Assembly: GCA_900541355.1 (NCBI GenBank)
Contig: UQJU01000045.1
Location: 1-11,517 of the forward strand
Source: Candidatus Avelusimicrobium fimicolum
GTDB lineage: Bacteria > Elusimicrobiota > Elusimicrobia > Elusimicrobiales > Elusimicrobiaceae
DNA length: 11,517 nt
Direction: 5' to 3'
The position numbers were made by a program, and so were the translations under genes. The notes beneath the pieces are model-generated. The model was not told where the DNA came from, searched no databases, and saw only the letters and a list, made by a program, of their open reading frames with translations. Positions 8,036-11,517 of this stretch are shown here, one piece after another (the first letter of the stretch is position 1; every line of letters starts with the position of its first letter).

Positions 8036-8057
8036 AAATAATGATAATCCCTGTACA
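8028..8057 (-). promoter_or_regulatory. Predicted sigma-70-type promoter of the tetR-efflux operon
   Basis: On the minus strand, TGTACA (8057-8052, 4 of 6 to the -35 consensus) and TAAAAT (8033-8028, 5 of 6 to the -10 consensus) are separated by 18 bases. Transcription would begin near 8021, giving a leader of about 28 bases to the tetR ATG. No other pair in the gap fits as well, but the -35 is weak. Confidence 0.5.
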
Positions 8058-8103
8058 TATGTAAACACAGGCAAGGCCTAAAATATTTCATATAAAATAA
8101 CAA

Positions 8104-8125
8104 CGCCCCGGCAAAAACCGGGGCG
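8104..8125 (-). terminator. Terminator of the sppA-Yip1-like operon
   Basis: CGCCCCGG (8104-8111) and CCGGGGCG (8118-8125) make a perfect 8-bp GC-rich stem with a 6-nt loop. On the minus strand it is followed by TTGTTATTTTA, a broken but usable T-tract. It lies 19 bases after the stop of the small membrane protein gene and just upstream of the tetR promoter, so it separates the two minus-strand operons. Confidence 0.85.
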
Positions 8126-8144
8126 GACGCAACAAATATCCTTT

Positions 8145-8708
8145 TTAAAACAGCAGGGCAACGCCCCACACAAAAAACACGCCGAGCAAAACCACCGCTA
8201 CCAACGCGGGGACAAAGCCGAACAGCCAGGCCGTCAACGCTTGGGCCGCGCTGACTCCGCACAGGCGCATTAATGAGCGCGTTAAATAGCCCAGTTGAAG
8301 CCCCAATACCAAAAGCAGAGCAAACGGAGCGAGCAAGCCAAGCCCGGCGCCGGGCCAAGCGGCGGAAATCAGGGCAAAAGCCACGAGTAAGCCTTTAATA
8401 AATCCGGCAGAACCAATCAGCACAAACAACTCGGCAGGAGAGGATTTGATATGTTTAAAATCCAAAAATAACCCGCACAGGGACGCAATAAAATAACCCG
8501 CTGTCAGTTCGGCAATAAACACCACAAATAATTTTAACAGCAAGGTTACCGGGCTGATACCGTCGCCTATATTAAAGAACAGCACCCACCCCAGCGTGGC
8601 CGCAAAATAACCCATACACGCGCGGGAAAGAGAGCGCTCTGCAGCCAGTTGCGTAATCGCGCCGGAGGGGTCGTCCATATACTTAAAATATGATTTAAGT
8701 AAATTCAT
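8145..8708 (-). CDS. Small multi-pass membrane protein, Yip1-like, function unknown
   Basis: A 187-residue protein, mostly hydrophobic, with about five membrane segments near residues 29-46, 53-82, 91-116, 120-143 and 155-187. A short soluble N-terminus carries the only notable polar part (MNLLKSYFKYMDDPSGAITQ). A short amphipathic N-terminus with a D-P pair followed by five helices resembles bacterial Yip1-domain proteins, but this is a pattern judgement, not a firm match. There are no catalytic motifs. Its ATG lies one base after the sppA stop codon, so it is very probably translated by coupling to sppA; a weak GGGTGA lies just upstream. The steady pairing with a membrane protease could mean a role in membrane protein turnover, or merely shared transcription. 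Confidence 0.7.
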   Translation of the reverse strand: MNLLKSYFKYMDDPSGAITQLAAERSLSRACMGYFAATLGWVLFFNIGDGISPVTLLLKLFVVFIAELTAGYFIASLCGLFLDFKHIKSSPAELFVLIGSAGFIKGLLVAFALISAAWPGAGLGLLAPFALLLVLGLQLGYLTRSLMRLCGVSAAQALTAWLFGFVPALVAVVLLGVFFVWGVALLF

Positions 8709-8709
8709 A

Positions 8710-9840
8710 TTAGTTCACCCACAAATAGGATACGCTCGGTGTCGCCAGCGTTTGCAACTGTTTGGCAAGTGTTTGGTTTTCCATAGACGACCCGAACGAG
8801 AAAATCAGTTCCCGCAATCCGTCCGGGCGGGAAGCAATCACCTTAGGGTCTTTTATCCCGGCCAGTTCGCCCGCCAACAAACGGGCCTCTTCCTCGCCGC
8901 CCAATTTATCCACAAAGCCCAAGTTATACGCACGCTGGCCTGTAAATACGCGCCCGTCGGTATATTCTGCCAAATCTTCGGGTTTTACATTGGGCCGCCC
9001 TGCTTTTACGGCCGCAAAAAACTGCGTATAAGTATCGTTTACCATATCCTGCAAAATGGCTTTTTCGGCATCACTCATCGGGCGGAAAGCGGACCCCATA
9101 TCCTTATATTTGCCGGAAGTAATCGGGGTAACTTTTACGCCGATTTTATCAAACAAGCCTTCTACATTGCTCGTTTGCATAATCACTCCCACCGAACCGG
9201 TAATCGTGCCGGGCTCCGCCACGATTTTATCCGCCGCCATAGCAATATAAAAGCCGCCGCTTGCCGCCACATCCCGGAACAAGGCTACAACTTTCTTTTT
9301 CTCTTTGGCTTTTAAAATTTCGCTATAAATGTTTTGAACGGAAGCCACCGTGCCGCCGGGAGAATTGATATCCAGCACAATGGCTTGGACGTTTTCATCG
9401 CGCCCCGCTTCGCGGATTTTTTTAGCGATAGAGGAGGCCCCGGACGGACGGGAAAATGCAGAGGAATTATTATCCTGCGCAATCACACCGCGGACCTTAA
9501 TCCAGGCAATTCCCTTTTCCCCTTTGGACCGTACAAATGCCGCCGCCAGTTTGGAAGTGTTATCCTCCTTCTCGGCCGTTTTGGCAGGAGCACATTTAGC
9601 CACAGGCCTAACCGTTAAATACACCCCGCATACCGCAGAAACGGCAAAAACGGCCAGCAACAGCGCGGCCCAAATGCCGTGTACGGCGTGTTTGTCTGCG
9701 GGCTTTTTTTCGTTAGGGTCTTGCGGGAGCGGAAACTCCGTGAAGGCCGTTTTTTCGTTTTCTAACAACTTCTTTTCCCACTCTTCTTTGGGAAGGCTGA
9801 TATCCGTATTGGTTTGGTTTGTTTTATCGTTTTCTGGCAT
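8710..9840 (-). CDS. sppA: Signal peptide peptidase SppA-type serine protease (family S49)
   Basis: A membrane-bound protease that clears cleaved signal peptides. From the ATG at 9840 it has 376 residues. A frame-matched ATG at 9855 would add five, but the AAAGGA ribosome site at 9847-9852, 6 bases before 9840, decides for the later start and would lie inside the longer version. Numbering below counts from the 9855 ATG. A hydrophilic cytosolic N-terminus of about 57 residues is followed by one membrane helix (about 60-82), then the protease domain. S199 in RDVAASGGFYIA is the likely nucleophile. K251 in SGKYKDMGS, 52 residues on, is the likely general base, the same spacing as S147 and K199 of Bacillus subtilis SppA. 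DINSPGG (162-168) and PGTITGSVGV (215-224) are other conserved S49 blocks. This is the short, single-domain SppA form, not the double-length E. coli form. Confidence 0.93.
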   Translation of the reverse strand: MPENDKTNQTNTDISLPKEEWEKKLLENEKTAFTEFPLPQDPNEKKPADKHAVHGIWAALLLAVFAVSAVCGVYLTVRPVAKCAPAKTAEKEDNTSKLAAAFVRSKGEKGIAWIKVRGVIAQDNNSSAFSRPSGASSIAKKIREAGRDENVQAIVLDINSPGGTVASVQNIYSEILKAKEKKKVVALFRDVAASGGFYIAMAADKIVAEPGTITGSVGVIMQTSNVEGLFDKIGVKVTPITSGKYKDMGSAFRPMSDAEKAILQDMVNDTYTQFFAAVKAGRPNVKPEDLAEYTDGRVFTGQRAYNLGFVDKLGGEEEARLLAGELAGIKDPKVIASRPDGLRELIFSFGSSMENQTLAKQLQTLATPSVSYLWVN

Positions 9841-9846
9841 AAAATA

Positions 9847-9852
9847 TCCTTT
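9847..9852 (-). promoter_or_regulatory. Ribosome binding site that fixes the sppA start
   Basis: AAAGGA on the minus strand lies 6 bases before the ATG at 9838-9840. The upstream alternative ATG (9853-9855) has only A/T-rich sequence before it. Choosing 9840 removes the five-residue MKGYF extension. Confidence 0.75.
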
Positions 9853-9870
9853 CATTAAAATTGTTACTTA

Positions 9871-9876
9871 ATTATA
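9871..9876 (-). promoter_or_regulatory. Possible -10 box of the sppA promoter
   Basis: A perfect TATAAT on the minus strand, about 30 bases before the sppA start. No good -35 hexamer is found 16-18 bases upstream, where only A/T-rich sequence is present. The 9841-9938 gap must hold divergent promoters for sppA and dapA; for dapA the best -10 I see is TAAAAT at 9890-9895 with no clear -35. Confidence 0.4.
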
Positions 9877-9928
9877 CAAATTAAATTGCTAAAATATGGG
9901 CAGTTCTTCTTGCGCGCAAAACATATTC

Positions 9929-9934
9929 AGGAGG
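9929..9934 (+). promoter_or_regulatory. Strong Shine-Dalgarno of dapA
   Basis: A full AGGAGG lies 4 bases before the ATG at 9939. It is the strongest ribosome site in the window and settles the dapA start. Confidence 0.85.
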
Positions 9935-9938
9935 CGTT

Positions 9939-10826
9939 ATGTTTACCGGAGTTTACACCGCACTTGCCACCCCTTTTACGAAGCAGGGCCAAGTGGATTA
10001 TCCCGTTTTAGAGCGTTTAATTCAGGCGCAACTGGCCGCCCGGATAGAAGGCTTTGTATTGTTAGGTACTACCGCCGAAGCCGCTACTTTGTCAGCCGAG
10101 GAAAAGACCGAAATCTTACGTTTTTGTACCCCGCGTATAAAAGGCCGCGCCAAAATAATTATCGGCACAGGCACGAACGATACCGCTTCTACTGTACAAA
10201 ACACCCGTGCCGCACTTGCGTTTGACCCGGACGGGGTTTTAATCGTTACGCCGTATTACAATAAACCCAATCCAAACGGGCTGGTTGCCCATTATAAACA
10301 AGCGGCGGCTTTGGGAGTGCCGGTTATTTTATACCATATTCCCGGAAGAACAGGTTTAAAACTTTCTGCCGAAACATTGGACAGATTACTAAATGAAGTG
10401 CCGCAAATTGCAGGGGTAAAAGAATCCGATTATGATATGGCGCACGTTACCGATACCGCCGTAAAATATAGCAGCAAGTTAAGTTATCTGTGTGGAAACG
10501 ACGATTTATTCCCGCAGTATCTGGCACTTAACTCCTCCGGCATTATCAGCGCGGCGGCCAATGTGTTTGCTCCTGCTTTTGTACAAATTTATAAACTTTT
10601 TCAAGAGGGCCGTACAAAAGAGTCTTTTGCCTTGTTTGCACAACTTTATCCGCTTATAAAGGCCTGCTATTTGGAAACGAATCCCACTTGCGTAAAGTAT
10701 ATGCTTTCCAAAATCGGATTCGGCACGGAAGCCGTGCGCTTGCCGCTGGGAGAAATATCCACAGAAAACAAGCAAAAGATAGACCGTTTATTGCAAACGG
10801 CAGATAACAATTTATTTATTAAATAA
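9939..10826 (+). CDS. dapA: 4-hydroxy-tetrahydrodipicolinate synthase
   Basis: A 295-residue cytosolic TIM-barrel enzyme that condenses pyruvate with L-aspartate 4-semialdehyde, the first step committed to diaminopimelate and lysine. The length is typical (E. coli 292). The Schiff-base lysine is K161 in AGVKESDYD. The active-site residues T44, T45 (GTT), Y107 (VTPYYNKP), Y132 and R137 (YHIPGRTG) are all present at nearly E. coli positions. SAAANVFAP (about 204-212) is the usual late-barrel block. One oddity is GTTAE where the family normally has GTTGE (A46). Related pyruvate aldolases such as N-acetylneuraminate lyase share the fold, but the motifs and the asd gene immediately downstream support DapA. 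No lysine riboswitch fits the short leader. It is the first gene of a two-gene or longer operon. Confidence 0.96.
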   Translation: MFTGVYTALATPFTKQGQVDYPVLERLIQAQLAARIEGFVLLGTTAEAATLSAEEKTEILRFCTPRIKGRAKIIIGTGTNDTASTVQNTRAALAFDPDGVLIVTPYYNKPNPNGLVAHYKQAAALGVPVILYHIPGRTGLKLSAETLDRLLNEVPQIAGVKESDYDMAHVTDTAVKYSSKLSYLCGNDDLFPQYLALNSSGIISAAANVFAPAFVQIYKLFQEGRTKESFALFAQLYPLIKACYLETNPTCVKYMLSKIGFGTEAVRLPLGEISTENKQKIDRLLQTADNNLFIK

Positions 10827-10834
10827 GGAATTTT

Positions 10835-11517
10835 ATGAAAACCGTTGGAATTATCGGCATTAACGGGATGGTGGGGCAGAATATGCTCCGCGAACTCAAA
10901 AAACTCAAAACGCCCGTTGAAATTAAAACCTTTGGGCGCGAGGACGAAATCACTCCCCTGGATGTTGCTATCTTATGCACGGACAACCCTGTCAGCGCAA
11001 AATTGGCACCCCGCATAAAGGACCGCGTAAAATACATTGTGGATATGTCGTCCGAGTTCCGTATGACACCGGGAGTACCGCTTGTTATTCCGGAAATTAA
11101 CCCGCAGGACATTACGGCTGCTACCCGCTTAATCGCAAGCCCTAACTGTACAACTACCGGGCTTGTAATGAGTTTGGCCCCGCTTAAACCGTTTTATCAT
11201 TTTGAGGAAGTTTTTTTCTGCTCTTACCAGGCCATCAGCGGCGGGGGCAAAAAACTGTTGGACGATTTTCACACGCCCGGGTCCTATTACGAAAACAACT
11301 GCGTGCCGCTTATCGGCTCCGTGCAGGAAAACGGCCACACGAGCGAAGAATTAAAAGGCCTGTACGAAACGCGCAAAATTATGGAGCTGCCTGACATTAA
11401 AGTCTATTGCCACACGGTGCGCGTGGCGGTGGAAAATTCCCATTCGCTGGGCGTTACGCTTAAAGCCAAGGAAAATTTTGATTTGGAACAAGTCAAAAAA
11501 CTGTGGAACGCTTTTCC
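10835..11517 (+). CDS. asd: Aspartate-semialdehyde dehydrogenase, 3' end outside window
   Basis: 227 codons are visible before the frame runs off the end. The enzyme reduces aspartyl phosphate with NADPH to aspartate semialdehyde, the substrate of DapA. The N-terminal nucleotide-binding loop is VGIIGINGMVGQNML (4-18). VDMSSEFRM (69-77) and VPLVIPEINP (81-90) are typical of the family. The catalytic cysteine is C105 in ASPNCTTTG; SYQAISGGGK (about 129-138) is the next conserved block. ETRKIMELPDIKV, then VRVAVENSHS with the active-site histidine, follow in the usual order. Cysteine 105 is about 20-30 residues earlier than in characterised enzymes (135 in E. coli), because the N-terminal domain is short. 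The related reductase ArgC is excluded by the PNCTT and YQAISG motifs and the dapA context. An AGGA ribosome site overlaps the dapA stop codon, 8 bases between genes, so the two are co-transcribed. Confidence 0.95.
   Translation, partial: MKTVGIIGINGMVGQNMLRELKKLKTPVEIKTFGREDEITPLDVAILCTDNPVSAKLAPRIKDRVKYIVDMSSEFRMTPGVPLVIPEINPQDITAATRLIASPNCTTTGLVMSLAPLKPFYHFEEVFFCSYQAISGGGKKLLDDFHTPGSYYENNCVPLIGSVQENGHTSEELKGLYETRKIMELPDIKVYCHTVRVAVENSHSLGVTLKAKENFDLEQVKKLWNAF

Noticed and set aside
9856..9938. Lysine riboswitch upstream of dapA
   Set aside because: The gap is only about 80 bases and must also hold the sppA promoter; the L-box is much larger and no matching helices are seen.

Overview
The window is ordinary bacterial chromosome: dense gene packing, standard genetic code, and short intergenic gaps carrying hairpin terminators. 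A TolC-family outer-membrane channel paired with an RND pump and a periplasmic adaptor shows a diderm (Gram-negative-type) cell. The lineage is not a familiar proteobacterium. The aspartate-semialdehyde dehydrogenase is unusually compact and the adaptor unusually short, which would suit a deep-branching host-associated diderm such as a gut Elusimicrobiota member. That taxonomic guess is weak. I see no tRNA, rRNA, CRISPR array, transposase or phage gene.

Layout. Bases 1-1428 (+) hold the 3' part of a 12-helix MFS-type transporter, ending in a strong terminator (about 1441-1470). Bases 1471-1800 hold no convincing gene but contain several long inverted repeats, lying between two convergent terminators. 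Bases 1801-8057 are one minus-strand efflux operon. Read in transcription order it is a promoter with overlapping operator dyads, a TetR-family regulator, a TolC-like channel, a periplasmic adaptor, an AcrB-like RND pump, and a terminator. Bases 8104-9876 are a second minus-strand unit: an SppA-type signal peptide peptidase followed one base later by a small polytopic Yip1-like membrane protein, then a terminator. Bases 9929-11517 (+) are a lysine/diaminopimelate unit: dapA, then asd, which runs off the window end.

How the genes work together. The regulator is first in the efflux operon and its likely operator covers the start of transcription, so the set is probably autorepressed and induced when a pump substrate or other ligand binds the TetR protein. 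The three structural genes give a complete inner-membrane-to-outside pump. Asd makes the aspartate semialdehyde that DapA condenses with pyruvate, the entry into diaminopimelate (peptidoglycan) and lysine synthesis. SppA probably degrades leftover signal peptides in the membrane; its neighbour's role is unknown.

The observations most worth following are the structured non-coding island at 1494-1798, the adaptor that lacks an alpha-helical hairpin, the three-half-site operator in front of tetR, and the short N-terminal domain of Asd.
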